The notes under the pieces: generated by a model
Seen by the model: only the letters and a program-made list of their open reading frames with translations
Told to the model about the DNA's origin: nothing
The model's database searches: none
In this document: positions 27,210 through 33,380 of the stretch, in pieces
Layout: each line of letters starts with the position of its first letter
Position numbering within the stretch: position 1 is the first letter of the stretch
Made by a program: the position numbers and the translations under genes
Source: Myxococcota bacterium
Lineage (GTDB): Bacteria > Myxococcota_A > Polyangia > Palsa-1104 > JAEUJZ01
Direction: 5' to 3'
Length of the DNA stretch: 33,380 nucleotides
NCBI GenBank assembly: GCA_025057315.1
Contig: JANWXW010000056.1
Span: 1-33,380, forward strand

Positions 27210-28367
27210 TCAGTCTGCGTTGCGGCTCTTGGTATTTCCTGCCGCTTCCGGCAGGCGCGCATGCCGCAGCAAGTGGCGGTGGAGGCGGGCGGTGCGCTCG
27301 ACCTGGCCCTTGGCCGGGAAGCGCTCGTAGAACCCGTCGGCGCGGAACTCCGATTTGAGATTCGACCATGGTTGGAGCCGGTTGCGCCAGCGCTCGAAGC
27401 GACCGGACTCGGGCTCTGCGTCCTCAGACGCCAGCTCGAACGCCACCCGCAGCATGGCTTTGAGGGTGACGGGCTTGGTGACCATGTACCGGTCGTTACC
27501 CCACGTTTCGCCCCACACGTCCGCAGCGGCATGCAGGAAGTCCGCTAGGATGTAGAAGCGCCGCTCTGCTTCGCGCTCGCGGAGGCCACTGTCCTTTGGC
27601 ATCGCGAACCCTCGAGCTTCGTCCTCCCGCACCCAGCGGTGAATCTCGTTGAAAAGCTCCGCTTGCAGGATCCACTTTGCTTGCCGACTTCGGCCGCCAA
27701 GTCGGTTGATCTTGTATTGCAAGGGGCTGTCGGCACGTTCGTAGAGAAGTTGGACCACGCGGGCAGCAAGTTTGCTATCGGCGGTCGTCCAGGAGATGCG
27801 CTCATAGAGATCGACCAGATGGCTCTTGTTGATGCGGGTCGGGGTCGAGTTGATGATCACAAACATCTCGGTCGCGAAGTCCTCGTTGTGACCGTCAAAG
27901 ATCGTGCAGGGCACGTGGATCGTTTCCGCCTCCTGCGGAGCTGCGGTAAGATAAAAGCGCAGCGCTGCCAAACGGTGCTGTCCATCGATGATCAGGAACT
28001 TCTCGCACGGCAGCTCGAGGTGGCCGATGGTTTCGATCCCACCCCCGAGAGGATGGAAGGCCAACCTCTCTGCGGTGTAGAGCAGAACGCAGCCCGGAAT
28101 CGGCGGCTGGCTCATGGTAGTTTCGTAAAAGTTCAGAATCTGCCCTACCTTGCGCTGCACGAGCTGGCGCTGAAAAGCGGAGTCGCTCCGCTCGATTTGC
28201 TGGATGAAGGCGGCGACATCATCTGGGGCCTCGGGCTTGTCGGCCTTGATGCGCTCTTTGCCGAGCTCATAGCGGCTCACGAAACGGACGTGGTCCAGTA
28301 GGTCGCGCGCGGGCACGGCCATCAGGTAGAACATGCTGTCTTTCTGTCGGATACGGGTCGCAAGCAT
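27210..28367 (-). CDS. DGQHR-domain protein (DndB-like)
   Basis: A 385-residue protein with FLIIDGQHRLAALRFYL (DGQHR at 128-132). The matching second block FVIINSTPTRINKSHLVDLY lies at about 169-188. These define the DGQHR domain found in DndB, DpdB and phage/island proteins. DndB regulates DNA phosphorothioation; DpdB belongs to 7-deazaguanine DNA modification; many others are orphans. No dndCDE or dpd gene is visible nearby, so the role here is open. The start at 28367 was chosen for GAGGA 9 bases upstream. A frame open further to 28559 crosses the repeated element and looks non-coding. GC is clearly lower than in the housekeeping genes, suggesting transfer. Confidence 0.85.
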   Translation of the reverse strand: MLATRIRQKDSMFYLMAVPARDLLDHVRFVSRYELGKERIKADKPEAPDDVAAFIQQIERSDSAFQRQLVQRKVGQILNFYETTMSQPPIPGCVLLYTAERLAFHPLGGGIETIGHLELPCEKFLIIDGQHRLAALRFYLTAAPQEAETIHVPCTIFDGHNEDFATEMFVIINSTPTRINKSHLVDLYERISWTTADSKLAARVVQLLYERADSPLQYKINRLGGRSRQAKWILQAELFNEIHRWVREDEARGFAMPKDSGLREREAERRFYILADFLHAAADVWGETWGNDRYMVTKPVTLKAMLRVAFELASEDAEPESGRFERWRNRLQPWSNLKSEFRADGFYERFPAKGQVERTARLHRHLLRHARLPEAAGNTKSRNAD

Positions 28368-28379
28368 GAGTAGGGTCCT

Positions 28380-28489
28380 CTGCTGGGGGGTGTGGACGAG
28401 CCACGAGTTTATGCCAGGAGAGGGTCGTTTTCGGGATTGATCTCCCCCGGCAGCTGCTGGGGGGTGTGGGCGAGCCACGAGTTTACGCC
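28380..28489. repeat. Pair of 36-bp direct repeats in the DGQHR leader
   Basis: 28380-28415 and 28454-28489 are 36-base direct repeats with two differences (A/G at the 17th base and T/C at the 33rd), separated by 38 unrelated bases. Each contains a small palindrome, GTGG-5-CCAC. The nearer copy ends 12 bases before ATG 28367 on the gene's strand, so the pair covers the expected promoter/leader of the DGQHR gene. Confidence 0.85.
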
Positions 28490-28881
28490 TCTTCCGTCCT
28501 TGCGAGCCGTTGGCATCGAGAGCCCCTTCCGCGCCAGGGCCGCCAACCGCCTCCGCCATCGCAGCGGCAGGTTGTTTGAGCGCCGCTGTTCAGCCCATCC
28601 CGGATGACCGGGCCCTGAGCGGTCGCCTTCTGCTGCGCAGCCCCCTGCGGGCCGGCTGGTGGGGCGCCAGGACCAGGGCCCGCTCTGTGCCGGCAGATAA
28701 CGGCCTTGCCTCCCAAACAGTGCCACCCGTCCAAGGGGCGGACACACTCGTCCACCCTGCAGCATCCGGACTGCTGGCACCCTGGTGGCACCTGGATGTG
28801 GGCATGAGGGCACGGGCCAGGAGACCGACCGGAGCATCCTGCTCCTTCTCCGAGGAGGCAGGGGGGCAGGAGCCGCTCCGC
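28490..28881. other. Spacer of about 390 bases, nothing supported
   Basis: GC-rich with open frames on both strands, but no start site, family or structured RNA that I can support. The promoter of the DGQHR gene may lie at its left edge. Confidence 0.4.
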
Positions 28882-29145
28882 TCAGTAGGGGAGCGCCCGC
28901 TTGAAGCAGAAGACGTCGGGGTTGCTGGGGAGCTGCTGCACCAGCTCCTAGCCCTGTGCGCCCATCGTGTTCATCTTCATGGCCCCCTCGGGTTTCCATG
29001 GCTTCTCGATCTGCGGCTGACAGATGTACTCGTAGCGGCGCACCGGGGCCACCCCCTGGGCGGTTGCCCTCCCGACCAACAGGCTACCAAGGAACACACC
29101 CGACACCAGACCGACCATGCCGATTGCAAACGGGTTGGCTTTCAT
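28882..29145 (-). pseudogene. DUF4177-like exported small protein interrupted by TAG
   Basis: ATG 29145 has a near-perfect ribosome binding site (AAGGAGGT, 5 bases upstream). It opens a signal peptide or membrane anchor (NPFAIGMVGLVSGVFLGSLL, then GRATAQG), followed by RYEYICQPQIEKPW and MKMNTMGAQG. A TAG at 28948-28950 then interrupts the frame. Reading continues in the same frame as ELVQQLPSNPDVFCFKRALPY to TGA 28882. DUF4177-type domains end in a G-x-G-W-E-L-V segment followed by a strand with FK. The TAG therefore sits exactly where the invariant Trp (TGG) is expected, a single-base change. The full frame is 87 codons. The truncated 65-residue product would lack the last strand. Confidence 0.75.
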
Positions 29146-29203
29146 CGATACCTCCTTCGGCGGAACGCGAGCTGTCCGACGCCAGCTGGTCAATATCAAA
29201 TAA

Positions 29204-29231
29204 AGATGCCAAATGAAAGATGCCAAATGAA
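29204..29231. repeat. Two tandem 14-bp repeats (AGATGCCAAATGAA)
   Basis: Perfect copies lie at 29204-29217 and 29218-29231 in an AT-rich stretch about 60 bases upstream of the DUF4177-like start. On the gene's strand each copy presents TTGGCA, a possible -35; the promoter of that gene is probably here. Confidence 0.75.
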
Positions 29232-29474
29232 GGCACCATCCGTCCGGATGGCGGACAACCCCTTCTTTTCTATCGAGATCCGGACCGGTGGCACCCCATT
29301 CTGGGGCCAGCGCTGGCTTCCACACACCGACCTTTGGGGTGGATGCACCGGGTGGCGGTGGCAAGCGCGACGCCCATTCTTACGGCCGCACAACGGGCGC
29401 ATCTGTGTACACCAGCCCAGCGGTGAGGCCGGAGCGGTTCTCCTATTTCTCCTGTTATTTTAAACTTTTATTTT

Positions 29475-29585
29475 AACCCGCTGGATCTGCTGCCCGAGGA
29501 AGGGCGGGCGCGCTGGGCCGACCCGACGCAGCACGGTCGGATGATTCATGAGGCTTGCCAGCACGCCCTGGCCCGCTTCGGGTAA
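29475..29585 (+). pseudogene. Unidentified gene fragment (C-terminal remnant)
   Basis: Directly after an AT-rich run (TTTTATTTT) the plus strand reads NPLDLLPEEGRARWAD, then a further stretch ending HEACQHALARFG and TAA 29583-29585. There is no start codon or ribosome binding site. It reads like the C-terminal end of a helical protein cut off by a rearrangement. I do not recognise the family. Confidence 0.35.
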
Positions 29586-29600
29586 AGGCGTTTCATCCCG

Positions 29601-29629
29601 CTCCTCGCCTGGAGGAGGGCGCGAGCGCC
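29601..29629 (+). terminator. Two adjacent GC-rich hairpins after the gene fragment
   Basis: CTCCTC (29601-29606) pairs with GAGGAG (29612-29617) across a 5-base loop. GGCGC (29618-29622) pairs with GCGCC (29625-29629). They start 16 bases after the fragment's stop. No T-run follows, so this is only terminator-like. Confidence 0.3.
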
Positions 29630-29813
29630 TGACGCAGCGCCGTGGAAGGCAGGGGGCACGCTCTGCATGGCGGAGCGGCGCGTGGTTTTGCGCTGAAGGT
29701 CGCGGCGTCTTCCCTATTGGTTCAGGGTCCGCGTAGGGCTCTACCGTCTACCGGTTCGCCCCGGGAGGCCGCCGGACCGCACCGCGGTTCTTGGTGACCT
29801 GGCTGGGGATGCC

Positions 29814-31277
29814 TCAGGGGCCCAGCATGAGCGCTGGCAGCGCGTCGCCCATCTCGCCCGGCTGGTCGCCGCGGCTGTTTGTATCTCCCAGGCCCAGCTG
29901 CCCATAGGCGTTCCACCCCCAGCATTTGATTGCGTCGTTGTCGAGGCGGGCGCAGAGGTGATTGTAGCCCGCATAGACCGTCCGCACGGTGCGACCGGTG
30001 CCTAGGGGCACGGGCTTGAGGGCATCGCCCATCTGACCGGCCATGTTGCCAAGGTTGTTCTGTGTGCCTTGCCCCAGCTGACCCAATGTGTTTCCGCCCC
30101 AGCATTTGAGGGTGGCGTCGTCGAGCAGCGCGCAGGTCCAATTCGATCCGGCGAACACCCCCCGGGCCGTGCGGCCGGTGCCTAGGTCCACTGGGGGCAG
30201 GGCATCGCCCATCTCGCCGGGCTCGTCGCCGCGGTTCTTGCTGTCGCCCAGGCCGAGCTCGCCGTAGAAATTCATACCCCAGCACTTGACCTGGCCGTTG
30301 TCCAACAGGGCGCAGCTGTGGCTCCCGCCCGCGGCGATGGCTCGTGCCGTGCGGCCGGTGCCTAGGTCCACTGGGGGCAGGGCATCGCCCATCTCGCCGG
30401 GCTCGTCGCCGCGGTTCTTGCTGTCGCCCAGGCCGAGCTGGCCAACGTTCTGTCCCCAGCATTTCACGGAGCCGTTGTCCAGGAGTGCGCAGACGTGGTC
30501 CCGGCCCGCGGCGATGGCTCGTGCCGTGCGGCCGGTGCCTAGGTCCACTGGGGGCAGGGCATCGCCCATCTCGCCGGGCTCGTCGCCGCGGTTCTTGCTG
30601 TCGCCCAGGCCGAGCTGCCCGTAGCGGTTCCAGCCCCAGCATTTGACCTGACCGTTGTCGAGCAGGGCACAGGTGAAGTTCTCACCCGCAGCCAGCTGGC
30701 GTGCCGTGCGGCCGGTGCCTAAGTCTGCTGGAGGCAGCGCGTCGCCCATCTCGCCGGGCTCGTCGCCGTAGGCCATGCCATGGGCAATCCCGCACTGGCC
30801 GCCCCCGCATCCGCCCCAGCACTTGAGGCGGCCGTTGTCCAGAATCGCGCAGCTGTGGTTCCAACTCGCGATGAGCGATACCGCGGTGCGGCCGGTGCCC
30901 AGGTCAACCTCGGGAACGCTGGTGGGACGGTAGCCGCGCGGCAGCCGGTCGCCATGGCCGAGTCGCCCTGCCTCGTTCCAGCCCCAGCACTTGACCGCGC
31001 CGGATGCCAGGATGGCACAGGTATGATAGACGCCGCCGGCCACAACGGGTCGCTCCGGCCTGCTGCCAGCGTCGGGACCTCCGTCCTTGTCTGCTGCGCC
31101 AAGATCCGCTGGGGCATGCAGGTCGGCACCGCCATCGTGCGGGACGGCAGCATCCCGCAGAGGTTCGTCTGAGCCGTCGGGGGGGAGTGCAGGAGCCTGG
31201 TTGCAAGCTGGAAGGGGAACCAGAGCCAGCAGGAACGCGGCAGAGCATATGGATAGACAGGCCCGTACGATGCTCAT
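29814..31277 (-). CDS. RCC1-repeat lipoprotein
   Basis: A 487-residue protein with a lipoprotein signal (SAAFLLALVPLPAC, Cys25). A low-complexity Asp/Ala-rich linker (about 30-77) follows. Then come seven RCC1-like units of about 60 residues, each containing a Cys-Ala-(I/L)-L start, KCWGWN-type Trp core and GQLGLGD. Seven blades would make a beta-propeller displayed on the cell surface or periplasmic side. Such tandem RCC1 lipoproteins are common in Myxococcota. Three units are almost identical at DNA level. The last unit stops short (ALMLGP) where the others continue LGTGRT. No clear ribosome binding site at ATG 31277. The start lies 9 bases after the stop of the upstream ORF. Binding partner unknown. 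Confidence 0.85.
   Translation of the reverse strand: MSIVRACLSICSAAFLLALVPLPACNQAPALPPDGSDEPLRDAAVPHDGGADLHAPADLGAADKDGGPDAGSRPERPVVAGGVYHTCAILASGAVKCWGWNEAGRLGHGDRLPRGYRPTSVPEVDLGTGRTAVSLIASWNHSCAILDNGRLKCWGGCGGGQCGIAHGMAYGDEPGEMGDALPPADLGTGRTARQLAAGENFTCALLDNGQVKCWGWNRYGQLGLGDSKNRGDEPGEMGDALPPVDLGTGRTARAIAAGRDHVCALLDNGSVKCWGQNVGQLGLGDSKNRGDEPGEMGDALPPVDLGTGRTARAIAAGGSHSCALLDNGQVKCWGMNFYGELGLGDSKNRGDEPGEMGDALPPVDLGTGRTARGVFAGSNWTCALLDDATLKCWGGNTLGQLGQGTQNNLGNMAGQMGDALKPVPLGTGRTVRTVYAGYNHLCARLDNDAIKCWGWNAYGQLGLGDTNSRGDQPGEMGDALPALMLGP
30166..30617. repeat. Three near-identical 95-bp copies inside the RCC1 gene
   Basis: The block starting GCCGTGCGGCCGGTG recurs at 30166-30260, 30346-30440 and 30523-30617, with periods of 180 and 177 bases and essentially no differences. 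The second and third copies also share about 20 further bases on their left (GCGGCGATGGCTCGT). A diverged fourth copy begins near 30701. Synonymous sites are conserved too, pointing to recent duplication or gene conversion. Confidence 0.85.
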
Positions 31278-31285
31278 GGCAGTGA

Positions 31286-31303
31286 GCTATCGGGCCAGAT
31301 AGC
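31286..31303. promoter_or_regulatory. Inverted repeat GCTATC-6-GATAGC upstream of the RCC1 gene
   Basis: Perfect 6-base arms around GGGCCA, 9-26 bases before ATG 31277. It overlaps the last codons and TAG of the upstream ORF. It could be an RNA hairpin controlling translation or an operator. TTGACA lies at 31313-31318 on the same strand but lacks a good -10. Confidence 0.35.
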
Positions 31304-31736
31304 GCCAGAGCTTGTCAAGGGGGGCGATGGAGGGATGCCTGGTTCGTTTGTTTGCGATGGCCTGCGATGGCCCCGGGCCATGGGGCCCGCTCATTCCGCT
31401 TCTGGGCCATGCTTCCGGCTCGTCGGGTGGTTGGCATAGTCTGCCGGGTTCCGCCCCGGCCAAATCTTCTCCCATGGCCCTTGGAGTCGGCGTGCCAGCT
31501 CTTCCGGGGGCCTGGCACAAGGTATCATGCGTCAGCGCGGCAAATTGTTCCGGGGTCAGCGTTGCATGCAAGAGGGCGTCGGCGAATTGGCTCCGGAGCA
31601 ACAGGCCGTTGTCCTCTGTTTGCGTGGCAAACATGGAGCGGATATCGTCTGCCCAGTGGCGTCCAACGCGCTCCATATGAAACAGCTCTGCCAGCCATCT
31701 GGCCAGGGGGTGTGGCAGCGGGCCCATCCTGTGCAT
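31287..31736 (-). CDS. Hypothetical protein, possibly 5'-truncated
   Basis: A 149-residue frame. Residues 1-75 look like a genuine helical protein (LARWLAELFHMERVGRHWADD; TEDNGLLLRSQFADALLHATLTPEQFAALTHD). The rest is Pro/Arg-rich and less convincing. Protein-like sequence continues in frame about 20 codons before the first ATG (APIAQAAYHWAQ) up to an in-frame TGA, with no alternative start or ribosome binding site. The gene may have lost its 5' end. It ends 9 bases before the RCC1 start, so the two could be co-transcribed. No family recognised. Confidence 0.45.
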   Translation of the reverse strand: MHRMGPLPHPLARWLAELFHMERVGRHWADDIRSMFATQTEDNGLLLRSQFADALLHATLTPEQFAALTHDTLCQAPGRAGTPTPRAMGEDLAGAEPGRLCQPPDEPEAWPRSGMSGPHGPGPSQAIANKRTRHPSIAPLDKLWRYLAR

Positions 31737-31930
31737 CTGTGCCCAGTGATAGGCCGCTTGCGCGATGGGTGCGGCATGTCTATCCGTGCTGCCTTCTGCC
31801 TGCGCTGTGTCTCCCCGGGCAGTTCATCCGGTGGCGGGCATCGAGACCATCTCTGGAAACCGCGGCTTCTCTGGCGACGACATCTGCCCTGGTCCTCAAG
31901 CGGTGGGAGACCATCCGCGACCTCATCCGC

Positions 31931-32044
31931 ATGGCGCTGGAGGTCATCTTCCTGCTGCTCGTAGTCGCGGTGGCTGCATGGATCCTGTTCTTGATTGCGC
32001 AGGCCATCGCGACCGCCGTGCTCGTCGCGGTGCCTGCCCCATGA
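31931..32044 (+). CDS. Candidate small single-span membrane protein
   Basis: A 37-residue frame (ALEVIFLLLVVAVAAWIL, then FLIAQAIATAVLVAVP) that is almost entirely one or two hydrophobic helices. The charged in-frame residues just upstream (LKRWETIRDLIR) would make a better N-terminus but contain no standard start codon. No ribosome binding site. Real or remnant cannot be decided. Confidence 0.3.
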   Translation: MALEVIFLLLVVAVAAWILFLIAQAIATAVLVAVPAP

Positions 32045-32118
32045 CCTCCATGAAGAGAACGCAGCCATGGTAAATGCCGCGGCACGGAAGCGCTTCGTGG
32101 TCCTGACCGGCAAGCCGT

Positions 32119-32481
32119 TCACAGATGAGGTCCCGCTCCAGGCATGGCGGCTGCTGATCCCTTGGCTCGGCCGGCGAGCGCACGGTGCGGTCTGCGAACC
32201 AGGCCGAATCGGCTCAACGCCGATCGTCGCGTGGCGAGCCCGTCCACCGTGCCCTGCGGGGCCTGGAGGTGCTCTGCCACGAGCACGCCGGCCGCGAAGA
32301 GCGGGAACGCCTCGAAAGCATTCATCTGTGCGAAGTTTGCGCGCCTGCGCACGCCCTGCTGCTTCTCCAGCCAGCCGCGTGGATCGCGGTTGTCATATCC
32401 CTTGGCGCCGCCCTTGGCGATCGCCGTGGCGACGTAGGGCAGCAGGCCGGCGACGAGCACACACCAGAGCGCGATGGTCAT
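32119..32481 (-). pseudogene. MAPEG-family membrane protein with disrupted C-terminus
   Basis: ATG 32481 has an excellent ribosome binding site (AAGGAGGA, 6 bases upstream). The first 80 residues are textbook MAPEG: IALWCVLVAGLLPYV, YDNRDPRGWLEKQQG, RANFAQMNAFEAFPLFAAGV and APQGTVDGLA. After that, at about 32240, the frame turns into Arg-rich sequence (TRRSALSRFGLVRRPHR) instead of the last two helices. In a neighbouring reverse frame WFADRTVRS appears at the place where MAPEG proteins have Y-L-A-D-R-A-T-L-R-S. That suggests a small deletion with frameshift, then loss of the final helix. MAPEG proteins are membrane enzymes or thiol/lipid-metabolism relatives; this copy is probably inactive. 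Confidence 0.7.
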
Positions 32482-32543
32482 GGAGATCCTCCTTTGGCGA
32501 AGGGGGGCATGTGCCCAGCATGGCACGGGATCGGGGCCAGAAC

Positions 32544-32730
32544 GCCGGCAAGGCGCATTTGGACCGTGCCAAGGCGCTTGGATGCCGTGGCAAGGCGTTT
32601 TGGTGCCGTGGCAAGGCGTTTTGGTGCCGTGGCAAGGCGTTTGGATGCCGTGGCAAGGCGTTTTGGTGCCGTGGCAAGGCGTTTTGGTGCCGTGGCAAGG
32701 CGTTTTGGTGCCGTGCCAAGACATGGGGAC
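32544..32730. repeat. 21-bp tandem repeat array upstream of the MAPEG gene
   Basis: About nine head-to-tail units. The six central ones (32584-32709) are nearly identical, beginning GCCGTGGCAAGGCGTTTTGG; the unit at 32626-32646 has TTTGGAT at its end. Edge units (32544-32583, 32710-32730) are degenerate. Across each junction lies the palindromic TGCC-GT-GGCA. The period equals two turns of B-DNA. The array ends about 60 bases before the MAPEG start on the gene's strand. Confidence 0.92.
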
Positions 32731-33120
32731 GCCGTCCGGGGGCACGTTCACGCTCAGAGCGCATGCGCTGGCGCCAAAACGCGAGCGCAGGCCGCCGGCA
32801 CCGGAGGCAGAAGCGTGAGCGCGATCGTGACCACAACGGCCCCCATGGTGTCCCCCGAGAGCGTGGCTGCCCCCTAGAGGGCGCCCCCCCAGAAGGTGCC
32901 CCCAGAGGCTGCCAGGCGTCCCGATGGCGGACGGCCCTGTCCCGGACCGGACCGGCGGCTTGAAAAGGGGCGGAGACAGCCCCCTTCGACCTCGTTCAAG
33001 GAGGCCACTAGGCAGCTCCGCGGCGTCCTGGTCCGCCATGAGGGGAAGGAGCCCGCCTGACTCGACGGGCATGGCGGCTACACCGTAGACCCATGAGGAG
33101 GCCCTCGCCGGGGTAGCGGA
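32731..33120. other. Spacer of about 390 bases, nothing supported
   Basis: GC-rich. One 30-codon reverse ORF (32754-32846) resembles a signal peptide but has no ribosome binding site or continuation. No RNA gene or clean repeat seen. Confidence 0.4.
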
Positions 33121-33149
33121 TTGTCAGAGGCAGCCGGGGCAAGTAGACT
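33121..33149 (+). promoter_or_regulatory. Sigma-70-like promoter of the terminal lipoprotein gene
   Basis: TTGTCA (33121-33126), a 17-base spacer and TAGACT (33144-33149). The predicted start is near 33156, at or just after the ATG at 33154. Confidence 0.5.
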
Positions 33150-33162
33150 AACTATGCTCTGA

Positions 33163-33380
33163 TTAAGGATAACGCAGAGGCTCTGGCTCGGAACCGTGCT
33201 GCTCGCCGGATGTCTGGTAGAAAATCCCGACTACCGAGCGCCGCCGGACCTGCGGCCCTGCCCCAACTACCCCGTGGAGGACGGGCGCGGCCGGAACCGG
33301 CCCGAGGTGCTGGTCCCAGGGGGCATGTACCGCATCGACGGTGTGGTGTTCCAGGTGAGGAACTTTTACCTGGATGTGTT
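33163..33380 (+). CDS. Lipoprotein, 5' end unresolved and 3' end outside window
   Basis: The frame reads a lipoprotein signal (RLWLGTVLLAGC, Cys codon 33211-33213). It continues VENPDYRAPPDLRPCP, GRNRPEVLVPGGMYRIDGVVF and QVRNFYLDV to the window edge. No standard start codon lies between the in-frame TGA (33160-33162) and the signal. The only ATG that would give a normal N-terminus, 33154, is followed by CTC and then this TGA. Either a C-to-T change made CGA into TGA, so the gene is broken, or it uses an unusual start near the AAGGA at 33165-33169. Family not recognised. Confidence 0.6.

Noticed and set aside
28380..28489. CRISPR-like layout (36-base repeats, 38-base spacer)
   Set aside because: Only two repeats with two mismatches and no cas gene in the window. 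The position directly before a start codon fits a regulatory element better.
32754..32846. 30-codon reverse ORF resembling a signal peptide
   Set aside because: No ribosome binding site, no mature part, and it lies in a GC-rich spacer.
32119..33072. A 317-codon repeat-containing protein with HGTKTPC heptads fused to MAPEG
   Set aside because: The 21-base period keeps all frames open. MAPEG has its own strong ribosome binding site at 32481, so the heptads are most likely untranslated.
28948..33162. Alternative genetic code (TAG and TGA reassigned)
   Set aside because: TAG and TGA end well-defined genes elsewhere in the window (for example 22159 and 18707), so the interruptions are better read as mutations.

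Overview
The window is a high-GC (roughly 70 percent by eye) chromosomal segment from a Gram-negative bacterium. The many lipoprotein-type signal peptides, an RCC1-repeat lipoprotein, three metzincin-type zinc proteases, a MoxR ATPase and TPR proteins resemble Myxococcota or other former Deltaproteobacteria. That assignment is an inference from gene style, because there is no rRNA or tRNA gene here to anchor it.

Left part (1-9.5 kb): a partial DUF422/CruF-like membrane protein translationally coupled to a UbiA prenyltransferase, a coiled-coil protein, a 770-base stretch without a credible gene, two tandem paralogous lipoprotein metalloproteases, an unknown 200-residue protein, and a divergent queD followed by an endonuclease/exonuclease/phosphatase-family gene. 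Middle (9.5-23.6 kb): a class A penicillin-binding protein divergent from a TPR protein, a MoxR ATPase with an exported partner, a MerR-like and a sigma-region-4-like regulator, and the tight run purH-purD-DUF1015-methyltransferase. It ends with a convergent APC-type amino acid permease. At 23.8-26.3 kb lies a third metalloprotease, of the DUF5117/DUF4953 type.

Right part (26.3-33.4 kb) is different. GC is lower in places, spacers are long, and repeats are common. It holds a DGQHR-domain (DndB-like) gene with a duplicated 36-base element in its leader. Several genes appear broken: a DUF4177-like gene with TAG in place of its conserved Trp, a MAPEG gene that frameshifts in its last third, and a lipoprotein gene whose only upstream ATG is followed by an in-frame TGA. 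It also contains a 21-bp tandem array just upstream of the MAPEG gene and an RCC1-repeat lipoprotein with near-identical internal DNA repeats. It reads as an accessory region with partial gene decay.

The most consistent unexplained signal is at the 5' ends of genes. Several housekeeping-type genes (UbiA, the 200-residue gene, TPR, the exported MoxR neighbour, purH) lack a Shine-Dalgarno sequence and instead carry a -10-like hexamer, often preceded by TGC, ending 6-7 bases before the start codon. This is the layout of leaderless mRNAs. The metalloprotease pair and most accessory genes have good Shine-Dalgarno sequences. I did not find a clearly complete new defence or biosynthetic system. The DGQHR locus and the 21-bp phased palindrome array are the best candidates for undescribed biology.
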